A DNA stretch of 64,000 nucleotides from Helopsaltes ochotensis. Its lineage: Eukaryota > Chordata > Aves > Passeriformes > Locustellidae. A program made the position numbers and the translations under genes. Positions 28,701 to 42,700 of this stretch are shown here, piece after piece. The stretch covers positions 69,743 to 133,742 of the forward strand of contig VXBM01001102.1 in NCBI GenBank assembly GCA_013400155.1, in the 5' to 3' direction. A model generated the notes under the pieces. The model had not been told where the DNA came from, did no database searches, and saw nothing but the letters and a program-made list of their open reading frames with translations. Each line of letters starts with the position of its first letter. Positions within the stretch are counted from its first letter, which is position 1.

Positions 28701-31700
28701 GCTGGCAGCTGGACAGACAGATTTACACATCCCAGATGGCCAGGGTGCTGCCTCCAACTCATGCAGGCAGCGTCACAGAGGGTTTAAAACCAGCAACATC
28801 CTCCCCCTTGAATTTCTCTCCCAGTACAGCTCAGTGGCAGCTCTCCTTATATGGATGAGTTAGAAAGCAGTCAAAGGGATATTCTTAATAACTCTAGTCT
28901 GTGGCAGCAACAAAGATCTCCAGAATGCAACCTGGGCTTGCTACATGAGCAACTATAACCCGTGCAAATCCGAGTTTCCACCCCTGCAGCCTTTCTAAAC
29001 CAGTTCTCCATACCAGAGCTCACTCACACCACTGGCATGAGTGAGAGTGTGGCACAAAATTGCTAAACCCATCCAAGAATCGTGAATGATTTAGATTGGA
29101 AATTGCCTTAAAGATCATCTAGTTCTGACCTCCCCCACCACAGCAGAGACAATTTCCAGTAGACTAAGTTGCTCAAAGCCCCATCCAGCCTGACCTTGAA
29201 TGCTTCCAGCAATGGACCATCTGAAACTTTGTTCACTCCAAATTTGTGACACCAAAGCAGAGAGTTGAGAGTTTCTCAGTCTTTTCTAAAGCTGTTGCTA
29301 TGAGAATGCATAAAAATGCCCAAAACCCTTTTAAACAAGGAAAAAAAAGCAAACAACATCGCTTTTCTCTGTGCAGAGAAGTATGCTTCAGCTGAGCTCA
29401 GAGGTGTCTGAGTTAATATCTGCTTCACTTAATCTGGCAGCTTGACTTCTTTGAGGATGTACTTTCTGAATTGATTTCTGTGCACCTGTCAGACACATTG
29501 CTCTGACAAGGCAGGAACTGGGAAAAAAATGATGTCTGAGGAGTTCAGCTCTGGACAAAGTCAGCACAAGACCCTGAGGTGCATTTTTATACAAGCATCA
29601 GCACTGTTTCATTAAAAATCAATACAAAATTGCAGAATGCCTAAAAACTCAGCAACATCCCAGTGACTACAGAGAAGCAAGCCCTGCCAGGCAGCTGTGG
29701 CAGAGAGGAACGCGTGCCTTGCTGATGCTCAACCTCAATTTCCAGCAGCAGTGATGCTTCACCACTCTAATCACGTTGTCAGGGAAATCAGCTCAAATAA
29801 AATATTTCTGGGACTTTAACTTTCCAAAAGCACACGTGGACAATGCACTCTGTTCTCTGCTGCTCCATGAAGCTGCCAGAGCACAGGGCTCAAGAAACAA
29901 GTAGACATGGATCCTGACACACAGTTTAGTCTGTGGTAGCATGGGTAAAAGGGTGATGATCTTGGACATCTTTTCCAACCCTAATGATTCTGTGATTCTG
30001 TGACCTGGGAGCATCCTGCAGGGATGAGCAGGACACAACAGCCAGGCTCTGAGGTCACACCTCCTGTCCTGTGTCCAGTTCTGGGCCCCTCAGTTCGGGA
30101 AGGACATTGAGGTGATGGAGCAGGTTCAAAGCAGGGCAGTGAAACTGGTGAGGGATCTGGAGCACAAATTCCATGAAAAACAGCTGAGGATCTGCTGAGG
30201 GAGTGTTTAGCCAGGAGAAGGGGAGGCTCAGAGGGACTTTATGGCTTTGCAACTCCCTGACAGGAGACTGTAGCCAAATGAGGGTCAGGTTCTTCTCCCA
30301 GGCAGCCAGCGACAGGACAAGAGGACAAGGCCTCAAACTGTGCCAGGAGAGGTTTACCTTGGACATCAGGAGGAATTTCTTCACAGAAAGGGTGATCAGA
30401 CACTGGAATGGGCTGTCCAGGGAGGAGCTGGGATCACTGTCCCTGGAGGTGTTTAAGGATAGGTTGGATGGGGCACTCAGTGCCATGGTCTGGGTAACAC
30501 CTTGGTGTTTGGTCATAGGTTGGGCTCACTGATCCCAGAGGTTATTTCCAACCCCGTTGGTTCTGTGATTCCATGATCACTCAGCAGGATGTGCTGCCTT
30601 TAAGGATGGCCAAAACCAATCTCTGAGGTGAAGCCATGGACTGAAGCTCAGGGTTTTGCTCCCCAGCTGCCCAGCACAGCCCTGAAGAGCCCCATCCCCT
30701 CTGTGGATTTCGTTTCCCTCACTTTGAAACAGGAAATTTCCTTTCTCCACCGTCATTGTTGCTGTGTTTGCTCTGCAGGGCCTCTCTTGGCCTCTTTGCT
30801 CTGGCCTAATACAATGGAGTCACAATCCAAGGTGTTGCCATTGCAAAAATAGAAAAGAGAACAATGTCACTCTTCAAAACAAGACTTTTCATGTATCTCA
30901 TTGTGTAAAATACACTGCTTAAAATCTATTCACTGTGCTAAGCAGCAACTCAAATCAAAGGCAGAATTCACATCATACTTGATAATCAATTGCATGAAGT
31001 AGCTGTGGATTTTCTACCTTGATTCGTTTCTCCTTTATTTGCAATTTTCTGTGATTTTTCTTCAAAGTCCCTTTCCTCTGAAGTCAGATGGGATCCCCAT
31101 TAGTGGCACTTTCATGTAGCTGAAGAAGTGTGTCAACGTTTTCTAATATAGATTAAAGCTCCAGAAAACAAGAGGGAATGAACTGTTGGGCTCTCAGGAG
31201 AGCAGTAGGAAACAGAAAAATTACCAGGCATGATGTTTAAGACTCTCTCAGAATGCTTAAGAGCTGTGTTTTCAGTCAATCCTTAAGCAAATACAGCTTT
31301 AAATAAAGCTAGGTATAAAATAAATAATATTTATGCTAGGTAAAAGAATAATTTGGAGACATGCCCAATTTCATATAGGCTAATATTTTGATTTTTAATT
31401 GAGCTATTTGCTGCTATCCTATATTTTTCTGACTGTGTTCCTTTCTCACCTTAGGCAAAAAATTAAATATCATAAAAATAATAATTTCCTTATAAATTTC
31501 TACTCTCTGCACCTAGTGACCTTTGCATGCATAACATTTTAACAGCAATTTACATTAAAATATACACTGCTTGTTTCAAAATTAGTTCACTTGTTTTTCA
31601 GCAACATGATTGATGTTTCTCCCAACCAAAAGTAACTCCTCTGAGCTCAGCAATGCTGCCTCTGATGTTCACAAGGCGGCAGAGAAGGTGAATTAAACCT

Positions 31701-33747
31701 AATAAATCTTTTCAAGAGTAAATATACTCTAAATGGAGTTATAGCTAACAGGCAGTACAAGAAATTCACGGAAATACCACTGAATTAGAACATTTGATTC
31801 AGAAATTGTATTCAACCATGGAATGATTAACAGAACAGTTAAATTATTTAATCCTAAAATAAGAGTTTGAAGTGTAAAGAGCTTTGGTTAGGGCAGAAAC
31901 TCATCACTAATTCTTGTCAATTGGAAAAGCTATAAATTTCAGAATTAATTTTCATTGTACATATGGATGAAAGGTTTAAAATTATAACATTTTCATGAGA
32001 ACAAACTTCCTGTAAATAAAAGTAAGTAAGTAAATAAATGGATCTGCTGGAAAATACTCAACCGGTTCACTTCAAAACTTTTAAATCAAGGTGAGGGTCT
32101 GCTTATCCATGCCAGCAGTTTAATGCACTTCCAACAGCCTGAAAAATCTGGAATCTGCGCTAAACCTCGTTTTCACCTTTGTGTGGAGCACTCCATGGCA
32201 GCTGGGGGACCAGATCTGGTTATTTGTGTTTGCTCTCAGTCCAGGCTGCAGTTCTGGTCTCCCAGAAAGCCACCAGTTGTCCCAGTGCCCGTGGTGCCTC
32301 CCTGGCATCCCAGGGCTTTGTTCCCATCGAGGGTCACTGCCTCAAGTGCAGGAGTCACTGTCACTGTCAGGGAAACAGCTTTGCTTAAACTTCCTAACAG
32401 AGGGAACAGTTCACATCAGGGTCAGTTAGTTCACACCATTTCACCTCATTTCACCTCATTTCTCCCAGTGGAAACATCTGAACTCCTCTGTTGAAAGTGA
32501 TAGCTTCCCATGGAAACTTTGGATTCTGTAGAAATCACATTTTATAGCTGGAAATTCCTCTCCAGCTCTACAGAGGAATTTGGATTTATTTTTTCTGTTC
32601 AAATGAAAAATCCTCTGGCCTCAGCTCAACCAGGCACTTCAGCACCTCCTCTGTACACCGTGGGCTGCAGCCAACCTGCAGCCTCTTGCTCTCCTCAGAG
32701 GAGCCTGCAAGACCCAGTTCTGTGCTGAAAAGGCCACCAAATTATCTCTAGAAATTACTCTCCTGAGATCATGGGATATCACACTCTGCTCTTCATGTGA
32801 GTGCAACCATGCTGAAATAAAGGATAAAGGTATGCAGAGCTCAGGTTTGCTCTCACCTCTCCCTTTCCCAGGCACACAAAAACACACCGAGGGTTAAGGC
32901 CATTTCATCCATCTCCATCTGTTGCTTTTCCAACATTACAGTCCCTTCATTGTCTGCAGCGGCTGCCACACTGGACAGAAAAGTGGAAAGATCCTCAGCA
33001 GGGTGCAGAGAAAGCATTAGCAGCACTTAAAACCTTTGTGGTAGCCAAGAGAAAAATAATTACTCCTAAATTCAGGTTTTCTTATCAGAAAGTTTAAATA
33101 TTGTTTAACATTTCTGCTTCTCAAGTCATACAGGCTTAGAGCTGCTGCCCAAATGTTTGGCTAATCTCTGCAAGCTGCAGGGCAAATAGCAGCTGAGGTT
33201 TGGTCCTGGTGCAAACGACAATGGGCCTGATTCTTTTTCTTGCCCTCCTTAGGTTCAGGAACAGGTAATTTGTTTTCAAGCCTCTCAAGCAACACCTCAT
33301 GGGGAAAAGTGCATGGGAAAAACCAGCATTAAGGTCAGACTTAAACAAGATGCAGACAAAGTGTCAGGGGCAAGTGTTGGGAAGGGGTTGCAAAACACCA
33401 TTTAATCTTCCCCCTGCCCAAACCAGGACTGATGGCATGTAAAATGTCAGCTACAGAGGCAGTGGAGTTTGGGCAAACCTGATGCTCCTGTGCTCTGACG
33501 CTGACCTCAGCATTACACTGGAGGCTGCTGGATGCAGTTCAGTGTGCCAAACGTGCCCCTGCCCCATCAGTTCACAGCTCAGAGGACACCAGATGCTATT
33601 TTAAGTCCCACTGCCCAGAGTCATCAGCTGCTATTTTAAGTTACGCTGCCCTAGCTCTGGAATGATGCCCGAGGCGTTGCTGTGCTCGCTGGGCCAGGGA
33701 GAGGCTCTGACTGCAGAGGTCTCACTGAAATGTTGATGGCAATGCCT

Positions 33748-33781
<34 letters not shown>

Positions 33782-36700
33782 TCCTGCAGGTCTGTGCCCA
33801 AATACAGCACCCAAAACTCCTCAGCCTGCCACTAGACACATCTTGGCTTTAGGTACCACAGCCAGCTCAGGACAGGCCTGCCCAGCTTCCCTGGCACTGA
33901 GGGTGAGGAAGAGGAGCCACAGGCTCTTTGCACAGACAGCAGCCAAGCTGTGGGTGCTTCCTGGTTTATATTACTATATTATGTTATAAATCTTATTTCC
34001 CCTCATATCAGGTTCTTACAGAAACCCCACTCTTGTCCCCACCTTGTATATCAGGCAAATTTTTCCTTCCTTTCTAGATTTGTTCTCTGTACTTTTTTGT
34101 TGAAGATGCTGGTAAGCAGAAAAGCCATTTTTTCCCCCTGAATCACTACTGATAGAGGTAGGATGTGCCATAGTGCCCTGCCAGTATTGATAGGGCCTTC
34201 TGCCAGGGCAAGTCACTGGGACAGAGTCACTCCATCACTGGAAGGTCCAGCCCACAGTGGGAACAATCCACCCACTGCAGAGCTGATTTTCTGTGCCCTT
34301 CCATCAGCATTATCTGTTCCCACTGTCACCTAACCCAGACCAAAGCAGATCACCACAGGTTTTAGAAGGACACCTAGAGCAAAGAGCCAGCACTGTTAGG
34401 CAGCACTGCCTCTCCAGGCTGCAATCCTCTCCTCTCCAGGGAAAAATATCCCCCAATTCTGACCTTTGAACAGTGCAAGAAGTGCAGAGATGAGCTGCCT
34501 TGGTTCCTCCCACCACACAGGAAGATTTGTCCTCCCATGCTCTTGGAAACACCCTGTGTATTGATCCAGAGAACACCCTGGATACATTTCAGCGCAATTT
34601 GCTTTGGTTTGTCACTAATCTTCCATTTATTCTGATGCCATTTACCAAGTCTCATGTTCCCTTGATAACCAGATGCCTGACATAACTTTGGGGATATTCT
34701 TTTCCCCAGAACTCAGCTGAGTTAGAGGAATGACTTTTGCCTCACATGAATAGTAGAAAGGACACAGGAAAATGGTCAAAACCTCTCTTTATTCCTATAT
34801 TTTTCTCCCTTTATTCCCACTTTTTGCCTTTGGTGGAAAATTCCCACTCCTTCCTGTGCTTACCATGATCTTAGTGTCACTGGTAGGAGGTTCCAAACAC
34901 ATCCTTCACTGTCAGCTTTCAAGATTTTATTAAAGAATCCTGACTGACTTTATCTGTATTGAAAGAAACTGAAAATGCTTTAGTATCTGGTCTTTTACAG
35001 GTCAAGTCAGCATAACTAGTTAAAATACTAATAAAGACCCTCCAATTATCAGTTACACTTTAATAATCTCAGAGCTTTACTGTGTTTGCTATTGACTTGA
35101 GTTATAAACCCAGCTCTGAAAAACAGATTTTCCTAGATATTGTGCTAGTAATGGAAATGTTAAAAATATTTAGTAGAGCTAAAAATGTAAAAAAAAATCT
35201 AAGTGTTGCCTTTTTTTTTCTTTTTTTTTCTTTTTTTTTGGTAATAGGTTTAAACTACAGTTGTAGCCAAAATTTTGTTCTTTCATTGATTTCAATGTCA
35301 CAGACAATCACATGGTTCCAGAAAAGGCATTTTCCCCTCCATCAGGATTAAAATAATATCCAGTATTCCTCATTGCTTAGGAACAATCACCTTTTTTTAA
35401 GAACACAATCAGGTTTTATCTAGTTATATTGCTCAATGCTGTAGTTGTTACTCTGTCTTGCACTTAGTTGGATTTAGTTCTGTAACCTCCAGTAAAGAGT
35501 AAAAATACCTTCAATTAGATTACCATTGAAATTCACACATCAGAGCCTATTTGCCTGCAAATTTACTGCATTTATCTGGGCAGTTATTATTAGTTTCTAA
35601 CTCAGGAGCAGAACTGCACAGGGAGCTGAAACACTCAGGAAGCACCTCCCAGCCCGTGGCAGTGCTCAGCCCTCTATTGAAGAACAGAATCTAACAAAAC
35701 ACTCTCTTGGACACAATGTCAATTCCCCAAGCACTGTAATCATGTTTGCCTTTTCTACCCAGCATGGCTTTGCACAGCCTTGAGGTCCCAAGAGCTCCCT
35801 CCACACTGTGTTACTGGAGAAACTGGGCACGGCTTTCCTGCAAACAGAGACCCCAAGGTTCCTGGGACGCTGCTATCAGTGGAGCTGAATTTGCTCAAGG
35901 ATTGATTAGCACAGCAATAATTCACGGGGATACAGGGGAAATCCTCCAGTGCTGATTTTACAAACAATGAGGTCGATGATTCCAGTAAATCAACTTCATT
36001 CATGCTGTCTATAAATAAGTAATGTCCCAGACTGGGAAGAAGCTGGCTCATGATGTAGTGTTGTGCTTGTTCTGAAAGCTTTGGGAATTTCCATTCTCTT
36101 TCATCCATTTCTGGACCAAATTCATTCTGTTTCATTTTCCTAATCAACCTCCACTGCTTTTGTGTTCCATGTCATGTGTGCTGGCCAGTGCTGAAGTCTG
36201 ACTTCTGAATGCATTTTGAAAGATTTAGAACATTTCATTTGAGCTGCTTGATTAAAAATGATTGCTGGACTGGTACATCTCCTCTGTTTGCTGTCTCTGA
36301 GTGGCAAATACCCAGCTGTGAAGAGCTGCACCATTTTTTTTTCCCTCAGGTTCCAAAAAATCCATACACAGCACAAGTTGTGAATCCTCCTCTAGGATGG
36401 CACCATCTACATGAATCTGCTGCTGTTGCAGAAAGGGACAACAGAACTATCATTTGGTGCCAGCCTCCTTCCCCAGTGAGGCTGCAGCACGAGCCAGGAC
36501 TGGGCATTTTCCCACTAATTGCACTGGAATCTTCAAACCTGTATGGACATGGAAGAGGGGAGGTGGTGCCCCTTGCTATGTGGGAGAGGCAAGAGCCTCT
36601 CTGGGAAGAGAAGGTTGAGAAGTGGAAAGAGAACATTGAGAAGCGTTTAGATACCGCTTCTCTGACCTGAAATGTTCTGTTGAAAAAGCTTCTCACTGCA

Positions 36701-39700
36701 TAGACAACCCCAGACTTCCCAAAGCCTTTAATGCCGGCTTCCAAAAAACCTTTAATGTTGACTTCCATGCTCTGGGAGCATTGCAGGAGCATGGCTGTTC
36801 CCCCCCAACACTTTTGTGAGATGCCTTCAGTGGATGTTCGAGTTACAGTCTCCAGATTTTCCACTCAGCCACAGAGTTGAACAAGAATGTAATAAAAAGG
36901 CTTGCAAATACAAAAGCCAAGAATGACTGGACTTTAGCCTTGAGAAAGGAATTAAGCACTGCAAGACTCATTAAATAATGAGGATAATCAACCAATGAGA
37001 GCTTTAGATGAGCCATTGGGACATGACAGGTAGGAATAGGAAAGTCATGTTACCTCTGGCTAGATCATTAATGAAACCCTTGCTAGACCACACTGTCTGA
37101 TCACAGCAACTGCTCAACAAAAAATTTGGAAAACAGCTGCAAGAACAAGAAAATATGCCTTGTAGGAAGACACCAGATAAGCTGTTTAGAGCAGAATAAA
37201 TGATGCTATGAATTCTATCTGGCTTTAGAATCACTACATGTCTGTGGCCTAAAGACAAAGCAGAGAATTCCTCACCACCTCATTAGACCAAGAGCTATGT
37301 GGACTGAAATCAGCTGAAACCCAGCCCTGGAGGCCTCTCTGTGCTCCCACCACAGGGAGCGGACTGGAAATATTTTTCAGATATTGTAAATATCAGATGG
37401 GCAGAAGTTTTTGCTCGGCAGAACATAGATCTCATCCATTAATGAGGTGACAGGAAATGGCGAGGTTACTCAGCGCCCTCCTTTTGGAAAACACTGGCTC
37501 TCACAGGTCTGTCTGTGACTGGCGGTAGATGATTACAGGAGCAATTAAAAGCATTTAGTAAAATTTACATATAAAGTGGGGTATTTAGGCCAATTGCAGG
37601 GTAAAATAGCATGCTTTTGATTTTCTTTCCAGAAGAATGTAGCTAAGCTGCAGGGTAAGTCTGAGCATTGATTCAGCTGGCATCAAATCTTGTTTGTCAT
37701 GAAGGTGGGAGTGGGGGAACATTCCTTGAGCATCAAGTCACTCGAATTCCTGGAGATGACCCTTATGCATGGAAGGGAAGGAGGGCCCAGCTTGAGTCAC
37801 AGCCCCTCGGTGAGCCAAGGGTGCTGTAACACCAGCTCTTACCTGCCCTGGGTTACAGCTACTGCAGGATGGCCTTTCAGCCAAAGCAAAAGGGGGATTT
37901 CCAAGGGCAACACTGCAAGAGAGTCCAGAGCTGATCATCATGGATTGGTCTGGATGTCAGTCCTTAAGGTCTTTCTCACTCTTTTTTTCTTTTTTTTTTT
38001 TTTAACTGTCTTCCTTTGGTGGCTGCTGGATTGTAGCATCCCCCGGGCTTTGATTTGCAGTTTCCAGAGCATTCCCAGCTTCAGTTGCAGCTGTGCAACA
38101 TCTTCTGAAGGGTGGTCCACAGCAAGACAAATTAAGTTTCCCAGACAGTGACTCAAACAAAATCAAAGCAGTGTGTGACACCTAATCCCTGAGTTTTATT
38201 TTCTCCACCTGAATTAGCCAAAGAAATATATTCTGAAGAAAAATATTACCCAAAATAGGATTCAGAAATGCACATGAGGCACTTAGAAGGTGCTATAAAA
38301 ATGCACTGCCCACATTCACTTTGTTTTCTGATGGAATATTCAAAGATCCTATTTCTTAAAGCCTGGGATATGTAGTTCCAGTTCAGCTACTTAGATGGCT
38401 GACCATTATGGGAACCAAAGGGAATTAGGGATCTGAAGACCTTTGATCTAAATGCCTTTGAGGTGTTTTTGAGTTTCAATCCCTAGTTGGGACAGGGATC
38501 CTCAAATTCCAGCCACAGAGACCCTTATTTAGGAGCTATGCAGTACAAAAAGAAGGCAATTTAAAAACCAGATTTTTGAAATCACTCTTCTTTAAACTAA
38601 CTCCTACCAGAACACTCCTGTCCTGTCTGGAGCATGCTCCAGAGAGCAGAAGACATCTGTGGAGTGAAGGGGAATTCCCAGTTCATTACAAGAGATTTCA
38701 CAAAACTCTTTAAGAGTTTAAAGCATTTAAGAAGGAAGGAAAAATGTTACCCAGTGAGCAAACATACAGTCAGTATCCCCAGGGACATCAGCTGCTGGAG
38801 AACAGACCACATTCACTCTATCAGTAGCTTCACATCACAGAAATTACCCTGAAAGGTGCCTTAGAAGGAACTTGCTGACCAAGATCTGTCCTTCTGCCCA
38901 TGTTCTGATTTTAGCTTTTTTTCCCAGCTGAAAAAGAAACAGACTTGGGCATTTCTAGCGCCAGCAGGTCAGTCAGAACTGCAGCTGTTCTCATACTGGT
39001 GGCCATCCTCAGGAGTGTTCAAGGTCAGGCTGGATGGGGCATTGAGCAACCTGGTCTAGTGCCTTGGAACCAGACTGTCTTAAACATCCCTTCCATCCCA
39101 GTCATTTTATCATTTTGTGATTAGTTTGTGTTAAGAAACATGCACCAGGTACATACAATCACAGTGAAGAGTCAAATGCACAGATGAATACTCAGAGCTT
39201 GCTGGCTAGGGCAGAAGATGGCCCTTGTGAAAGTTGGAGGCTTGAAGCAGACACATTTGCCCAAAACCATGAGAAAGTCTTTCCACCCAGGCAGGTGCCA
39301 CCATCCCTGCGTGCTCACAGGCTCCTGGCTTCTCTCTCTGAAGCAGCTGGACTTTATTTGTTGGCAGGAAGGCACTAGAATAAATAGATGGCTTTTCCCA
39401 TCTGATGTTCCATTAGACACTGCTTGGCTGTTGTGTGTATTCTGGCTGGTGGTTTCACAGTCTCCGGGTTCTGCAAGCACTTCTTCGCTGGCACAGAAAA
39501 ATTCCCTCTGATGTTCAAATCCACCCTCCCTTGCCGCAGCTCAGCGTGGCTGAGATATTGCATCCTAGCTTGGTGTCATACCAGAGATTTATGTGTTGCT
39601 TTGCTCCATTAATCAAACTTAAGATGTTCTGAGAGTTCAGCAGACAATTTATGTCCCATTTCTGTCAGTGCAGGCTGTGAGCATTGCTGCTGTCTGACTG

Positions 39701-42700
39701 AAGGGCTCTTCCACGGGTGCTGTTCGGTCCCAAAAAGTTACCAAACAAAGCACAGAAAATGGGAGAAGAGTTTGGCAAAGATTGGCCACTGACAGGTGGA
39801 TCTGAGGCAATCTGGGCATCGAGAACATCAATGAAAATTATCACATTGTCCCCAGAAGCACAAACTAAGTACAGATTTAAAAACAGAGCTCCCTGCTCAG
39901 ACCAGTTGATGGTGCACACACCAGGTGCATCCCACACAACATCCATCTACACCTTGCCCTTCTGCTGTGGTGGTGAAGCCCTGCCTTGAGGTCCCTTAGC
40001 AGAACCCCAGGCACACAGGCCTGTGACAAAGCCTTGGAAGTGACCCAAAATAGTTATTCAAACTCTAGTAAGCAATACCCAGCTAATTTAAGACCTAGCA
40101 ATCATTTTTAAAGCAGTGTTTTACATATTCTGCACTTGGTTAAATGCCCCTAGTGAAGGGAGGGGAAGGTCTGCCCTGCTGCATCATCTGGTGCAACCCA
40201 GACTGGAGAGAAATGAGGGCCAGGACTGTGCAAACATTCAGCCTCATTTTACCACCGTCCCCACTGCACTCAGTGCTAAAGGCCAGGTAGTTTCAGTGCT
40301 TAATCAATATATCAATACAGTCAGTAAATGGCAAGGAGAGTTCATCTTTGTCCTGTTACTCCAAGACTGCTCATAAAGTCAAGTTCACAATCCCATAAAG
40401 GAGCCTGCATTACCCCCGTGGCTGGGAAGGAATTCCGCATTGGCTTCCCATAGGCCTGTCCACTGAGAGAACAGGAAAAGATAGTCACAGGGTAAGTAAG
40501 AGTAAACTGGAATAAAGCCAAAAGTAAGGCCTACAGGTCTAGCAGGGCAATCTCAGCTCATAAATATGACCCACCAAGTGGATACTCTGAACAGACTTTT
40601 GCCTGACAGAGGCAGACTGATAAACTCGTGGTATAAAAACACCATGAAGTTTTCACAGGCAAAAAGCATTTATTTTCACATCTGTTTTGCCTGCTTGAAA
40701 GTGTGGTGGAAATTTTAGCACCCCTACAGTAATCTGGACATCACTGTTTCAAGAGCCAGGGGTCATTTGATTTGCCAGTGTGAGTCTTTTGGTCCCCACT
40801 GCATTCAGAGCCAGGAATCCAAAGAAAACACTCAAGGTTTAGCCAACTAGGCTGCTTTGGTGGGGTGGTAGCTGCAAATTCAGAGGTGATATGGGCAGGA
40901 AGAATATCCTCTGATTATCAGACAGCTTAGAACAATCAACAAGAAGAAAGAAAATATAAAGTTTGATGGGAAAAAGAAAAAGCAGGGGAGAGGGGAAAAA
41001 AAAGGGGGGGGGAAGTAAAAAGGAGAGAAAGAAAGAGAAAAAAAGAGAAGAAAGTAAAAATATCCGACTGTTGCCATGCAGAAATTCACGGCAGGACCCA
41101 TAAGGGGCAAGATGCTAGAAGGAGAATTAAAATGTGATATGCAAGCTGGGTAGGCTCAGGATGTATTTTTCCAAGAGCCCTTGCAATTCTTATCCCTTGT
41201 GTGGGGGAAGAGTAATGGTAGGACAGCACCAATCTCTTTATTCCCAGAGAGGTGACCAAGAGCCAAACTGAACTGCACAAACCATCCATCACTGCTCAGT
41301 GTGTGGCTCCACAGACCCGCTGCAAAACATCCACCGTGACTTCATGGACCACAAAGCACAGATAAGAGGCTGGGAGTTACATCCTCCTGGCTAAGCGCAG
41401 CATACTCGAGGTGGACTGATCCTCTATCCAAACAGCTTATCTCCAAACCAAATTAATTACTGGAACAAGGCAGCAATTTGTATCTGCACCAGGGCTTTCT
41501 GCCAGTGCAGCTCTCTCTGTCAGATGCCACCAAGAAAGAGATGGGCCAGCGAAGCTTCACAGCAGAGTAAATTTCAGTGCAGCTTTTAAGTTTTTTAAGT
41601 ACTGAAGACGTGAGCTGATCTTTGCAAGCGGGATCCAACCTGGTTTGCCTGTGCTCAGGGTGAGCCAGCAGGAGAGGAAGAGCTGGATAACCCTGTCAGC
41701 ACTGAGGTATGGCACGTGTCTCTTCATATCCAACAGAAACATCACCTGACCTGCACCTCCATGTGCCCCACTGCTGTCCTAAGAGCACCCTGCTTTGGAG
41801 GAGCTCTGCAGGCTCCATGCAAATTCCACCAAGGACAGAGAGTGCAACTGCTCTTCGCAGTCCTACAACCCACCTGTCCTCCCAAACCCCACCTGGGCCA
41901 GCTGTGCATTGCAGCTGCAAAGTTGCCTTCAGCTGAAGGGTGCATCTTCCCACAGCTGGTCCTTGAGCCGAGCAAAATCTGCAGAGCAGGTCTGGCTCCT
42001 GCATTTCTTGGCACAAGGGCAGATTGGAGGCTTGCCAGGGTTGCAACTGGGGGAGAAAAAAAGCACATTTCCCGCTGCCTCTGGTGAGCTGTGCTGAGCA
42101 CCTGTAACCCCCACTGCTTCTGAGGAGGCAGCCGAGAAAAGCAGGAGTGTTGCCAGTAACTTACACAGTTCATACCCCTGCTGGGACATTCTGGGGTTTC
42201 CTACACCACCAGAAGTTGAAAACCACGGCGCCAGGGAGGATTATTTTAATTTTTTTTACTCAAGTCAGGTTGAAGGAAGAGGATGGGGCATCTGGACTGT
42301 CCCCTATCTGTGTCAGTGCCCATCTCCCCACCCTTGTACTTCTTCCCCAAGCTCTTCCACCCTTGGGCATCCATGTCCACTGTCCATCAGTTCCCCTGGA
42401 GCTACCTCTGATATGAGGAGAGGGAACTCTCTCCCCTTCCCCACCTCCTCTCTTCTCATCTTCTCAGCGAGTCTGGGCCTCACTGAGCCTTTGTACTTCC
42501 AGGATGCCAGGTTTGCTCTGTTTATGTGCTGACAACACTGCTGTGTCTCTTTGCAAGCAAATAAAGCTGCTGAATAGTCAGCCTGTCCAGTCACACTGGC
42601 AGAGACTTTCAGTCCAAGAGATTTCAAACAGGACATTGTTCCCCAGGGCAGGAGCTATTAAATATTAAATTCCATAAGTTTGTAGATGCTCTTCTACTAC

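Noticed and set aside
30055..30532. Open frames of 109-153 codons on both strands
   Set aside because: They fall inside the CR1 copy at 30062-30577 and are translations of repeat DNA, not host genes. The CR1 reverse transcriptase is not intact.
36346..36864. 172-codon minus-strand open frame in intron 1
   Set aside because: No domain, no regulatory context, and it overlaps an opposite-strand frame of similar quality, as expected for chance frames.
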